Positions 34,878 through 44,286 of a stretch of DNA of 64,000 bases are shown here, piece by piece. Every line of letters starts with the position of its first letter. Positions within the stretch are counted from its first letter, which is position 1. The notes beneath the pieces are model-generated. The model searched no databases. It had not been told where the DNA came from and worked only from the letters and a program-made list of their open reading frames with translations. Both the position numbers and the translations under genes were made by a program. Origin of the DNA: Pseudomonas putida (GTDB lineage: Bacteria; Pseudomonadota; Gammaproteobacteria; Pseudomonadales; Pseudomonadaceae); contig NZ_JAETZZ010000001.1 in NCBI RefSeq assembly GCF_022627325.1, positions 1-64,000 on the forward strand, given 5' to 3'.

Positions 34878-35702
34878 ATGGGCACCCTCTCGGTCAACCA
34901 GAACAAACTGCAAAAACGCCTGCGTCGTCTCGCCGGCGAAGCCATCACCGACTACAACATGATCGAGGATGGCGACAAGGTCATGGTCTGCCTGTCCGGC
35001 GGCAAGGACAGCTACACCATGCTCGACGTTCTGTTGCACCTGCAGAAGGTGGCACCGATCACGTTCCAGATCGTCGCGGTGAACATGGACCAGAAGCAGC
35101 CGGGCTTCCCCGAGCATGTGCTGCCGGCCTACCTGAAAGCGCTGGGCGTCGAGTACCACATCGTCGAGAAGGACACCTACTCGGTCGTCAAGGAGCTGGT
35201 GCCAGAGGGCAAGACCACTTGCTCGCTGTGCTCGCGCTTGCGCCGTGGCACCCTGTACACCTTCGCTGACGAAATCGGCGCAACCAAGATGGCGCTTGGG
35301 CACCATCGCGACGACATCGTCGAGACCTTCTTCCTCAACATGTTCTTCAACGGTTCGCTCAAGGGCATGCCGCCCAAGCTGCGTGCCGACGACGGCCGTA
35401 ACGTGGTGATCCGCCCGCTGGCGTACTGCAGCGAGAAGGACATCCAGGCCTACTCGGACATGAAGGAATTCCCGATCATCCCGTGCAACCTGTGCGGTTC
35501 GCAGGAGAACCTGCAGCGCCAGGTGGTCAAGGACATGCTGGTGGAGTGGGAGCGCAAACACCCGGGCCGTACCGAGAGCATCTTCCGCGCCCTGCAGAAC
35601 GTCGCCCCGTCGCAGTTGGCCGACCGCAACCTGTTCGACTTCACCAGCCTCAAGATCGACGAAAGCGCCACCCCGCGTTTCCTCGATGTACTGAACATCT
35701 GA
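34878..35702 (+). CDS. ttcA: tRNA 2-thiocytidine(32) synthetase TtcA
   Basis: The 274-aa PP-loop ATPase thiolates C32 of some tRNAs. The PP-loop [10 protein letters not shown] is at about 39-48. Two CxxC motifs, CSLC and CNLC, bind the 4Fe-4S cluster, and [10 protein letters not shown] is also conserved. The ATG at 34878 ([15 protein letters not shown]) is chosen over an earlier in-frame start at 34851 because it matches the family N-terminus. The next gene starts 3 bases after the stop, so the two are co-translated. Confidence 0.96.
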   Translation: MGTLSVNQNKLQKRLRRLAGEAITDYNMIEDGDKVMVCLSGGKDSYTMLDVLLHLQKVAPITFQIVAVNMDQKQPGFPEHVLPAYLKALGVEYHIVEKDTYSVVKELVPEGKTTCSLCSRLRRGTLYTFADEIGATKMALGHHRDDIVETFFLNMFFNGSLKGMPPKLRADDGRNVVIRPLAYCSEKDIQAYSDMKEFPIIPCNLCGSQENLQRQVVKDMLVEWERKHPGRTESIFRALQNVAPSQLADRNLFDFTSLKIDESATPRFLDVLNI

Positions 35703-35705
35703 TCC

Positions 35706-36377
35706 ATGCGCGATTACCAGTGGTTGCATGAGTACTGCCTGAACCGCTTCGGCTCGGCCCAGGCCCTGGAGGCCTTCCTGCCGCAGCCGCGCACCCCGGC
35801 GCAGCTGCGCGACATCAGCAACGACCGCTACCTGTCGACCTTGGCCTTGCGCGTGTTCCGCGCAGGGCTCAAGCACAGCCTGGTCGATGCAAAATGGCCG
35901 GCATTCGAGCAGGTGTTCTTCGGTTTCGACCCGGAGAAGGTCGTACTGATGGGCGCAGAGCACCTGGAGCGGTTGATGCAGGACGAGCGCATCATCCGCC
36001 ACCTGGGCAAGCTCAAGAGCGTGCCGCGCAATGCACAGATGATCCTTGATGTGGCCAGGGAGAAGGGCAGCTTTGGTGCGTTCGTCGCCGATTGGCCGGT
36101 GACCGATATCGTCGGGTTGTGGAAGTATCTGGCCAAGCATGGCAATCAGTTGGGCGGGTTGTCAGCGCCGCGGTTTTTGCGCATGGTCGGCAAGGATACG
36201 TTCATCCCCACCGATGACATGGCCGCTGCGTTGATTGCCCAGAAGGTGATCGACAAGCAGCCGACCAGCCAGCGCGACCTGGCGCTGGTGCAGCAGGCAT
36301 TCAACCAGTGGCATGCCGAGAGCGGGCGGCCGCTGTGCCAGTTGTCGGTGATGCTGGCACATACCGTCAACCATTGA
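35706..36377 (+). CDS. DNA-3-methyladenine glycosylase I-like protein
   Basis: The 223-aa helical protein resembles divergent Tag-type 3-methyladenine glycosylases. It opens MRDYQWLHEYCLNRFGS, then RYLSTLALRVFRAGLKHSLVDAKWPAFEQVFFGFDP (cf. the Tag GLSW..L.KR..FR.AF..FD block), and ends near PTSQRDLALVQQAFNQW. The usual Tag zinc cysteine/histidine set is not evident. It is 3 bases downstream of ttcA. An alternative is a glycosylase-fold protein with a lost or altered activity. Confidence 0.72.
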   Translation: MRDYQWLHEYCLNRFGSAQALEAFLPQPRTPAQLRDISNDRYLSTLALRVFRAGLKHSLVDAKWPAFEQVFFGFDPEKVVLMGAEHLERLMQDERIIRHLGKLKSVPRNAQMILDVAREKGSFGAFVADWPVTDIVGLWKYLAKHGNQLGGLSAPRFLRMVGKDTFIPTDDMAAALIAQKVIDKQPTSQRDLALVQQAFNQWHAESGRPLCQLSVMLAHTVNH

Positions 36378-36405
36378 AAAAACCGGGGCTGCAACAGCAG
36401 CCCTG
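36377..36405 (-). terminator. Terminator of the DUF2069-wrbA-arsC unit
   Basis: GGGCTGC (36386-36392) pairs with GCAGCCC (36397-36403); on the minus strand a GGTTTTTTC tract follows. It sits just past the DUF2069 stop and abuts the convergent Tag-like gene. Confidence 0.88.
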
Positions 36406-36410
36406 CGGAT

Positions 36411-37772
<1,362 letters not shown>

Positions 37773-37857
37773 GTCGGGTCGCATCCAGCTGGGTGTGGCG
37801 GCTATTCTAACCGCAGGAACTGACCTATTCGCTTGAAACTTCGAGAAGGATTGACCC

Positions 37858-38322
37858 ATGGCAAGGCGTTTGGCAGCAGTATTGGCCATCACCGCTGGCC
37901 TTTTGCTCAGTGGCTGCGGTGCCGACTACGGTGTGGACCAGCATGGCAACACGGTGAAGGCCGAGCAGATCGACGGGCACTGGCTGGTGCTCAATTATTG
38001 GGCTGAATGGTGCGGCCCGTGCCGTACGGAGGTGCCTGAACTGAACACTGCGGCCAAGCAGTGGGCAGCCGATGGCATCAAGGTGGTGGGGGTGAACTTC
38101 GATGGCCTGCAGGGGCAGGAGTTGAAGCAGGCGGCCGATACCTTGGGCATCGGCTTTACCGTGCTGGCCCAGGACCCGGCCGAGCGTTATGACCTGCCAC
38201 GCAGCGAAGCGTTGCCGGTGACCTACATCATCGATGACCAGGGCAAGGTCCGCGAGCAACTGCTGGGTGAGCAGACCCTGGAAGGGCTCCAGGCCAAGAT
38301 CAAAGCGCTCAAGGGGGCCTGA
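37858..38322 (+). CDS. TlpA-like thioredoxin-fold lipoprotein
   Basis: The 154-aa exported lipoprotein has signal peptide and lipobox LLLSGC (Cys about residue 20). A thioredoxin fold has NYWAEWCGPCRTEVPELN as active site (CGPC) and SEALPVTYIID with the cis-proline. A periplasmic disulfide reductase role, for example in protein or cytochrome maturation, is likely. AAGGA precedes the ATG. Its last 22 bases lie inside a 114-bp segment duplicated in tandem downstream. Confidence 0.9.
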   Translation: MARRLAAVLAITAGLLLSGCGADYGVDQHGNTVKAEQIDGHWLVLNYWAEWCGPCRTEVPELNTAAKQWAADGIKVVGVNFDGLQGQELKQAADTLGIGFTVLAQDPAERYDLPRSEALPVTYIIDDQGKVREQLLGEQTLEGLQAKIKALKGA

Positions 38323-38531
38323 GAGCTGCAAGCGGCAAGCTGCAAGCTGCAAGAAAAAGCGGGCCGTGCGCTGATCCGCCTTTGCTTGCAGCTTGTAGCT
38401 AGCAGCTTGCAGCTCAAAGCACTCAACGGGGCCTCAAAGCGGCAAGCTTCAAGCTTCAAGCTGCAAGAAAAAGCGGGCCGTGCGCCGATCCGCCTTTGCT
38501 TGCAGCTTGAAGCTTGCAGCTTGAAGCTTCC
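38301..38531. repeat. Tandem 114-bp duplicated hairpin element
   Basis: Unit 1 (38301-38414) and unit 2 (38415 to about 38531) are copies offset by exactly 114 bases, e.g. AAGAAAAAGCGGGCCGTGCG at 38351 and 38465. Each has arms built from AGCTTGC-type heptamers around a loop with AAAGCGG...CCGCCTTT. Unit 1 includes the end of the TlpA-like gene; in unit 2 its stop reads TCA instead of TGA. It probably ends transcription from both sides. Confidence 0.85.
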
Positions 38532-38537
38532 GAGAGC

Positions 38538-38942
38538 TTAGCCCTCTTCGGGCCAGAACCGCAGGGGCTTGCCTTCGGCCGGCCAGAAGCGCAACTGCTC
38601 GACAGGGGACACATCCCAGCGCTGCACCGTCTCCAGCGCCTGCAGGAAGCGCTTTTCCTGCTCCATCAACGCTGGCGCGCAAAGCTTGCGGGTCTTGCCG
38701 ACCTTGCCGAAGCTCAGGTGCTCGCCGTCCAGCGTGTACGGGGCGAACCAATGATTGCAGCCCGCATTGCCATAGGCCCGGCCGTCACTGGCCAGCGTCA
38801 GTGTCAGGTGGCTGTAGTCGATCAGCGGCCGTTCACCGATCCACTCCAGCACATAGCTGCGCTCCAGTTGCAGCTTCGAAGGTTCGGTTGCGCAGCCGAG
38901 CAGGCCGGTGGCAATCAGGGCGCCGGTCAGCAGATTCTTCAC
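38538..38942 (-). CDS. META/HslJ-domain lipoprotein
   Basis: The 134-aa lipoprotein has a short signal peptide with lipobox TGLLGC and a META-type domain (YVLEWIGERPLIDYSHLTLTL, GRAYGNAGCNHWFAPY, FGKVGKTRKLCAPALMEQE). The start is a GTG at 38942 with GGAGAG in front; the GTGA overlaps the stop of the preceding gene by 4 bases. The C-terminus LRFWPAEGKPLRFWPEEG repeats an LRFWP motif. META proteins are linked to heat or novobiocin tolerance in E. coli (HslJ); the role here is unknown. Confidence 0.83.
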   Translation of the reverse strand: MKNLLTGALIATGLLGCATEPSKLQLERSYVLEWIGERPLIDYSHLTLTLASDGRAYGNAGCNHWFAPYTLDGEHLSFGKVGKTRKLCAPALMEQEKRFLQALETVQRWDVSPVEQLRFWPAEGKPLRFWPEEG

Positions 38943-39376
38943 TCGATGCTCTCCTGGCAACGCGGGCACACGTGCTTGTCGCCACGACTGGCCCAGCCCA
39001 GCTCGGCGATACGCGCCGTAGCGGCCGGCTGGCGGGCTTTCTTGCCCAGCTTGGCGTCCACGGCGAACTCGAAGTCCAGCACAGCATCGCAGCTGTCGCA
39101 CTCAGCCTGCCAATTGAGGATTTCCAGCTCGTTGAACAGCGGGCCGCTGGCCACGGCCACCCACTGGCCACGCGGGTTGATCAGGTGGCGCACGCTCTCG
39201 ACCGTCAGGCGCATGGACAAGTCCTTGCTGCCCTTGAGGGTGACCAACAGGGTGTCGCCCTTGTGCATCGAACCACCGTTGCCGGTCACCTGGTAGCGGC
39301 CCGGTACCAGGGCGCGGCACTCGATCAAGGTGTGTTGCGGGTTGAAAAGGGTGTAGCGGAAATCGTGCTCGACCAT
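38939..39376 (-). CDS. Conserved protein with two CxxC pairs (unknown function)
   Basis: The 145-aa protein opens MVEHDFRYTLFNPQHTLIECRALVPGRY and reads like a beta-rich domain. Cys pairs CDSC at about 102-105 and CPRC at about 138-141 could bind zinc. I do not recognise a family. GGAGG before the ATG at 39376 gives a firm start. The META lipoprotein follows with a 4-base overlap, and ldhA precedes it by 31 bases on the same strand, so all three may form one unit. Confidence 0.7.
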   Translation of the reverse strand: MVEHDFRYTLFNPQHTLIECRALVPGRYQVTGNGGSMHKGDTLLVTLKGSKDLSMRLTVESVRHLINPRGQWVAVASGPLFNELEILNWQAECDSCDAVLDFEFAVDAKLGKKARQPAATARIAELGWASRGDKHVCPRCQESIE

Positions 39377-39407
39377 GGGTCCTCCAGAAATGCCGCGTAT
39401 CCTAGCA

Positions 39408-40397
39408 TCAACCTGTGACCAGATTCTGCGCATTACCCGCCGCCCAGCGGTTGATGTTTTCCAGCGTGGTCGCGGCAATGGCATCCAGCGCTTCGCGGGT
39501 CAGAAACGCCTGGTGCGCGGTGACGATCACATTGGGGAACGTCAGCAGCCGCGCCAGCACATCATCCTGCAGCGGCAGGTCAGAACGGTCCTCGAAAAAC
39601 AGCTGGGCTTCTTCTTCATACACATCCAGCCCCAGGTACCCGAGCTGGCCGCTTTTCAAGGCCTCGATCAGGGCCGGGGTGTCGACCAACGCACCACGGC
39701 CGGTGTTGATCAGCATGGCGCCGGGCTGCAGTTGGGCCAGGCTTTGCGGGTTGATCAGGTGCCGGGTGTGTTCGGTGAGCGGGCAGTGCAGGCTGATGAT
39801 CCGCGCCTCGCGCAGCAGTTCTGGCAGCTCGACGTAGCGCGCCCCAAGCGCCAGCAGTTGGGGGTTGGGGAAGGGGTCATAGGCCAGCAGCTGGCAACCG
39901 AAGCCTGCCATGATCTGGGCGAAGGCGGCGCCGATCTGGCCGGTACCGACCACGCCGACGGTCTTGCCGTGCAGGTCGAAGCCGGTCAGGCCATGCAGGG
40001 TGAAGTCACCCTCGCGGGTGCGGTTGTAGGCCCGGTGCAGGCGTCGGTTGAGGGCCAGGATAAGCGCCACGGCATGCTCGGCCACGGCGTGCGGTGAGTA
40101 CGCGGGTACGCGCACCACCGCAAGGCCCAGCCTTTGGGCGGCAGCCAGGTCGACATGGTTGTAGCCGGCCGAGCGCAGGGCGATCAGGCGCGTACCGCCA
40201 GCCGCCAGGCGTTGCAATACCTGAGCGTCGAGCTCATCGTTGATGAATGCGCACACCACCTCGAAGCCCTGAGCCAGGGCGGCTGTGTCGAGGGTCAGGC
40301 GGGCGGCTTGAAAATGGAGTTCCAAAGCGCTATCGCAAGCGGCCTGGGTGAAACTTTCCTGGTCGTAGTGCTGGCTGCTGAACAAAAGAGCGCGCAT
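39408..40397 (-). CDS. ldhA: D-lactate dehydrogenase (fermentative, LdhA type)
   Basis: The 329-aa D-2-hydroxyacid dehydrogenase reduces pyruvate to D-lactate with NADH. The NAD motif is VGTGQIGAAFAQI, the catalytic arginine lies in IALRSAGYNHVDL (about 79), the glutamate in GLDVYEEEAQLFFEDRSD and the histidine in VTAHQAFLTREAL (about 297). The start at 40397 matches the family N-terminus; the longer frame upstream runs through REP repeats. It lies between gacS and the small CxxC protein, as in other pseudomonads. Confidence 0.95.
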   Translation of the reverse strand: MRALLFSSQHYDQESFTQAACDSALELHFQAARLTLDTAALAQGFEVVCAFINDELDAQVLQRLAAGGTRLIALRSAGYNHVDLAAAQRLGLAVVRVPAYSPHAVAEHAVALILALNRRLHRAYNRTREGDFTLHGLTGFDLHGKTVGVVGTGQIGAAFAQIMAGFGCQLLAYDPFPNPQLLALGARYVELPELLREARIISLHCPLTEHTRHLINPQSLAQLQPGAMLINTGRGALVDTPALIEALKSGQLGYLGLDVYEEEAQLFFEDRSDLPLQDDVLARLLTFPNVIVTAHQAFLTREALDAIAATTLENINRWAAGNAQNLVTG

Positions 40398-40468
40398 GGT
40401 CGGGCTTCCTTGGTCGTGGTTGGGGGATTGTAGCCACCTGCGCGCACAAGGAAGTTGATCTGCGCCGC

Positions 40469-40606
40469 CCCCATCGCCGGCAAGCCGCCTCCCACCGCGA
40501 CCGCGCACTGCTTCAGGCCTGCGCTTTACCTGTGGAAGCCGCCGTCTTGCCCCATTCATAAAAGCCGGCGCAAATCCCTGTGGCCGGCTTGCCGGCGATG
40601 AGGCCC
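40469..40606. repeat. Inverted pair of REP-like palindromes between ldhA and gacS
   Basis: CCCATCGCCGGCAAGCCGCC (about 40469-40488) and GGCCGGCTTGCCGGC followed by GATGAGGCC (40583-40606) face each other. The pair ends just past the gacS stop. Confidence 0.7.
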
Positions 40607-40612
40607 TGAAGG

Positions 40613-43372
40613 TCAGGCGTTCTGGCGGGCCTGCTCCGCCAGCCGGACAATTGCGCCATCCAGCTCGTCGAGCGCCTGCTGCGCTTGCGGATGCTCCTGT
40701 TTCAGCAAGGTCTCGCTGCGCTGGCAGGCGGCACGCAACTGCGGCACGCCGCAATAGCGCGAGGCACCGTTGAGCCGATGCACCTGCTCGATCAGCACAC
40801 CGTGATCGTCCGCCTCCCGTGCAGCACGAATGGCTTCACGGTCCGACGCCAGCGACGCCAGCAACATGGTCAGCATGTCTGCCGCCAGATCCGGCTTGCC
40901 TGCCGCCAGGCGCAAGCCTTCGTCAGGGTCGAGCACCGGTAGATCCTGGCCCTCGGCCTGCTGCTCCTCCAGGCGCTCCAATGGCCCGACACCCAGGCTC
41001 AGGCCGGTCCATTTCATCACCACCTGGGCCAGCTGGCGCTCGCTGATCGGTTTGGTCAGGTAGTCGTCCATGCCGCTGTGCAGCAGTGCCCGTTTCTCGT
41101 TGGCCATGGCGTGGGCGGTGAGGGCGACGATCGGCAGTGGGCTGCCGCTCTGGGTGTTTTCCCACAAGCGGATCTGCTCGGTGCAGGCACGGCCATCCAT
41201 GCCTGGCATCTGCACGTCCATCAGCACCAGGTCGAAGTGTTCGCTCTGTACCGCCTGGACCGCGGCATGGCCGTTGTCGAGCGCCAGCACATCGGCGCCG
41301 AGGTCTTCCAGCAGGGTTTGTACCAGCAGCAGGTTGGCCGCATTGTCGTCGACACAGAGGATTTTCGGCTGGCGTTGGCCGCGCGTTGGCGCGGCCAGTT
41401 CGCCCCGCGTACGGCGCGGTTGCAGCAGCTCCAGCAGCAGGCGGCGCAGCTTGCGCGTGCAGGTCGGCTTGGACAGCAGTTGGCCGTGGCCATTAGGCAG
41501 GTGAGGGTGGTACAGCGCTTGCTCGGTGGTCGGGCAAAGCACCACGCAATGGCAGTGGTAGCGCTCCAGTTGCTGGTGGTATTGGCCCAGCTGTTCGGGC
41601 GTGAGATTGCCCAGGTTGGCACCCAGCACCGCGAACTCGAAGGGCATGCCGGCCTGGAAGCCCGCCTGAACCCCCTGCAGCAGGTGTTCATACGAGGCGA
41701 ACAGGCTTACGCTCAAGCCGCAGTCCTGCAGCTGGTGCTCCAGGGCCTGGCGTGCCAGGTCATGCCCGTCGACGATCGCCGCGCGACGCCCCAGCAGCGG
41801 CTGCGACGCCTGCGTCTCGCTGTCGTCGTGGGCCTTGGGCAGGCTCAGGCTGATCCAGAATTGCGAACCCTCCCCTGGGGTGCTGTCGACCCCGATCTCG
41901 CCGCCCATCTGCTCGATCAGGCGCTTGGAAATCACCAGCCCAAGGCCGGTGCCGCCCGGCTGGCGGGCCAGCGAATTGTCGGCCTGGCTGAACGCCTGAA
42001 ACAACGTGCGCACATCCTGCGGTGACAGGCCGATACCGGTGTCCTGCACGCTGATGCGCAGTTGCGCGCTGTCTTGTTGCTCGTCCTCGAGCATTGCCCG
42101 CACGACGATGGTGCCCTCGCGGGTGAATTTGATGGCGTTGCTCACCAGGTTGGTGAGGATCTGCTTGAGCCGCAGCGGGTCGCCAACCAGCGATGACGGT
42201 GTGTCGCGGTAGATCAGGCTGAGCAACTCCAGCTGCTTGGCGTGGGCGGCGGGCGCCAGGATGGTGAGGGTGTCCTGGACCAGGTCGCGCAGGTTGAAAG
42301 GGATGCTGTCGAGCACCAGCTTGCCGGCCTCGATTTTGGAAAAGTCGAGGATCTCGTTGATGATCCCCAACAGGTTGTCGGCCGATTTCTCGATGGTGTT
42401 CAGGTAGTCCAGCTGGCGCGGGGTCAGCTCGCTTTTCTGCAACAGGTGGGTGAAGCCGAGAATACCGTTGAGCGGCGTGCGGATTTCGTGACTCATGTTG
42501 GCCAGGAATTCCGATTTGATGCGGCTCGCCTCCAGGGCCTCCTTGCGCGCCATGTCCAGCTCGATGTTCTGGATTTCGATGGTTTCCAGGTTCTGGCGCA
42601 CATCCTCGGTGGCCTGATCGATGCTGTGCTGCAGTTCTTCATGGGCGCTGTGCAGGGTTTCTGCCATGCGGTTGATGCCCCTGGCCAGTTCGTCCAGCTC
42701 GTGGCTGCCCATGGCGGGCAGACGTTCTTCCAGGTGGCCGTCTTTGAGCTGGTTGACGGCATGCTTGATGCGCGCGATCGGGTCATTGATGGTGCGGCTC
42801 ATGCGCATTGCCAGCAGGCCGCTGAGCACCAGGCACGCGAGTATTAGCAGCATGCTGGTGAACAGGTTGCGGTACCCGCGCAGCAGCGTACCGTCGTGCG
42901 ACAGTTCGATCTCGACCCAACCCAGCAGGCGCTCGGCTTCGGCCGGGACGGCTTCGGTGGCCAGGTCGCGGTGGTGGCCGAACACCGGCATCAGGTAGCG
43001 GGTGGCATCGTTGCCGCTGCGCTCCAACAGTTGAGTACCCGTGCCGCCGCTGGGCGCCTGGTTGATCATGCTGGGGCCGGCGTGGGCCAGACGGGTGCGG
43101 TCCGGGGCGAGGAAGGCCACTGCACGCACATCGGCCTGCTCCAGCGTTTGCGCAGCGATCCGCTCCAGTTGCGCAGGCGCCTGCCGGGCCATGGCGGGCG
43201 CGGCCAACGGTGCCAGTTGTTCGGCAATCATCTTGCCGCGTTGCAGCAGTTGGGTGCGCAACTGGTCTTGCTGCAGCCACGTGAAATAGCTGCCCAGCAC
43301 CAGAGCCATCAAGCTGGCAGGCAGCAGTGCCAGCAGCAGTACCCGGCTTCTGATTCCCAAACGATCGAGCAC
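40613..43372 (-). CDS. gacS: Hybrid sensor kinase GacS
   Basis: The 919-aa BarA/GacS-type tripartite kinase has TM1 at about 10-30, a periplasmic sensor and TM2 at about 170-192. HAMP is followed by HisKA with EFLANMSHEIRTPLNGILGF, HATPase_c (NLVSNAIKFTREG, GTGLGLVISKRL), a receiver domain with LVLMDVQMPGMDG, and a C-terminal HPt with QVHRLNGASRYCG. It phosphorylates GacA (encoded elsewhere) to switch on small RNAs controlling secondary metabolism. Every phosphorelay residue is present. It is the usual neighbour of ldhA. Confidence 0.95.
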   Translation of the reverse strand: MLDRLGIRSRVLLLALLPASLMALVLGSYFTWLQQDQLRTQLLQRGKMIAEQLAPLAAPAMARQAPAQLERIAAQTLEQADVRAVAFLAPDRTRLAHAGPSMINQAPSGGTGTQLLERSGNDATRYLMPVFGHHRDLATEAVPAEAERLLGWVEIELSHDGTLLRGYRNLFTSMLLILACLVLSGLLAMRMSRTINDPIARIKHAVNQLKDGHLEERLPAMGSHELDELARGINRMAETLHSAHEELQHSIDQATEDVRQNLETIEIQNIELDMARKEALEASRIKSEFLANMSHEIRTPLNGILGFTHLLQKSELTPRQLDYLNTIEKSADNLLGIINEILDFSKIEAGKLVLDSIPFNLRDLVQDTLTILAPAAHAKQLELLSLIYRDTPSSLVGDPLRLKQILTNLVSNAIKFTREGTIVVRAMLEDEQQDSAQLRISVQDTGIGLSPQDVRTLFQAFSQADNSLARQPGGTGLGLVISKRLIEQMGGEIGVDSTPGEGSQFWISLSLPKAHDDSETQASQPLLGRRAAIVDGHDLARQALEHQLQDCGLSVSLFASYEHLLQGVQAGFQAGMPFEFAVLGANLGNLTPEQLGQYHQQLERYHCHCVVLCPTTEQALYHPHLPNGHGQLLSKPTCTRKLRRLLLELLQPRRTRGELAAPTRGQRQPKILCVDDNAANLLLVQTLLEDLGADVLALDNGHAAVQAVQSEHFDLVLMDVQMPGMDGRACTEQIRLWENTQSGSPLPIVALTAHAMANEKRALLHSGMDDYLTKPISERQLAQVVMKWTGLSLGVGPLERLEEQQAEGQDLPVLDPDEGLRLAAGKPDLAADMLTMLLASLASDREAIRAAREADDHGVLIEQVHRLNGASRYCGVPQLRAACQRSETLLKQEHPQAQQALDELDGAIVRLAEQARQNA

Positions 43373-43566
43373 ACTCGCCTCCTGTGATGTGCTTGGATGC
43401 CGTTACCGGCGTAACGGAGCAAAGCGGAAAGTTACTCCGCCTGCCGGCCTAATGCACCCTTTATGTGGCTGTTTTCACCCAGCAGTCGGGCGTTGAGCGC
43501 AGGGCGGTTGCCTATGGCGGACGCATGCTCAATAATCGCGCAATTGAGAATATGTGGCAGTTGCCA

Positions 43567-44283
43567 ATGAATCCCGTAACTATTAATGCTTCCAGCATCC
43601 TCGCCATCGAGGATGACCCGGTGCTGGGTGCCTACCTGCACGAAGAACTGCAGCGCGGCGGCTTTGCGGTGACCTGGTGCCGCAACGGCCTGGAAGGCCT
43701 GGAAACCGCCGGTCGTCAGGACTTCGACGTGGTCCTGATGGATATTCTGCTGCCCGGGCTCAACGGGCTGGATGCCCTGGCCCAGTTGCGTCGACGCAGC
43801 GCCACGCCGGTTATCCTGATGTCGGCGTTAGGTGCTGAGGCCGACCGCATCAATGGCTTCCAGCGCGGTGCCGACGATTACCTGCCCAAGCCTTTCAGCA
43901 TGGTCGAGCTGCAGGTGCGCATCGAGGCCATCCTGCGCCGCGTCGCGCTGGAGCGTCGTCATCAGCCGCCATCGGGTATTGCCTGCGGCGAGCTGTGGTT
44001 CGACGAGACGGTTTGCGATGTCAGCTTCGCTGGCCGGCAGGCAGGCCTCACCCCTAGCGAGTATCGCCTGTTCGATCTCCTCAACCGCAACGTCGACGAG
44101 GTGCTGAGCAAGCCGTTTCTCTACCAGCAGGTGCTGCAACGGGGCTATTCGCGGCATGACCGTAGCCTGGACATGCACGTCAGCCAGATCCGCCGCAAGC
44201 TCAAAGGCATCGGCTACCTGGAGCGGCAGATCCGCACCGTGTGGGGCAAGGGTTACGTGCTCAGTGCCGGTGAAGCGGAGTAG
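43567..44283 (+). CDS. OmpR-family response regulator
   Basis: The protein of about 238 aa has a receiver domain (ILAIEDDPVLGAYL, phospho-Asp in VLMDILLPGLNG, LMSALGAEADR, LPKPFSMVEL) and a winged-helix output domain (LTPSEYRLFDLLNRN, RSLDMHVSQIRRKLKGIG, VWGKGYVL). Start choice is uncertain: ATG 43567 (MNPVTINASS) or ATG 43552 (MWQLPMNPV), both with weak ribosome binding sites. Its kinase follows 3 bases later. It is divergent from gacS; the signal is unknown. Confidence 0.88.
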   Translation: MNPVTINASSILAIEDDPVLGAYLHEELQRGGFAVTWCRNGLEGLETAGRQDFDVVLMDILLPGLNGLDALAQLRRRSATPVILMSALGAEADRINGFQRGADDYLPKPFSMVELQVRIEAILRRVALERRHQPPSGIACGELWFDETVCDVSFAGRQAGLTPSEYRLFDLLNRNVDEVLSKPFLYQQVLQRGYSRHDRSLDMHVSQIRRKLKGIGYLERQIRTVWGKGYVLSAGEAE

Positions 44284-44286
44284 GCC

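Noticed and set aside
34854-36140. 428-codon minus-strand frame over ttcA and the Tag-like gene
   Set aside because: Shadow frame; both sense genes have clear motifs and starts.
38321-38531. Tandem repeats considered as a CRISPR array
   Set aside because: Units are 114 bases with repeated inner hairpins, without regular spacers, and no cas gene is nearby.
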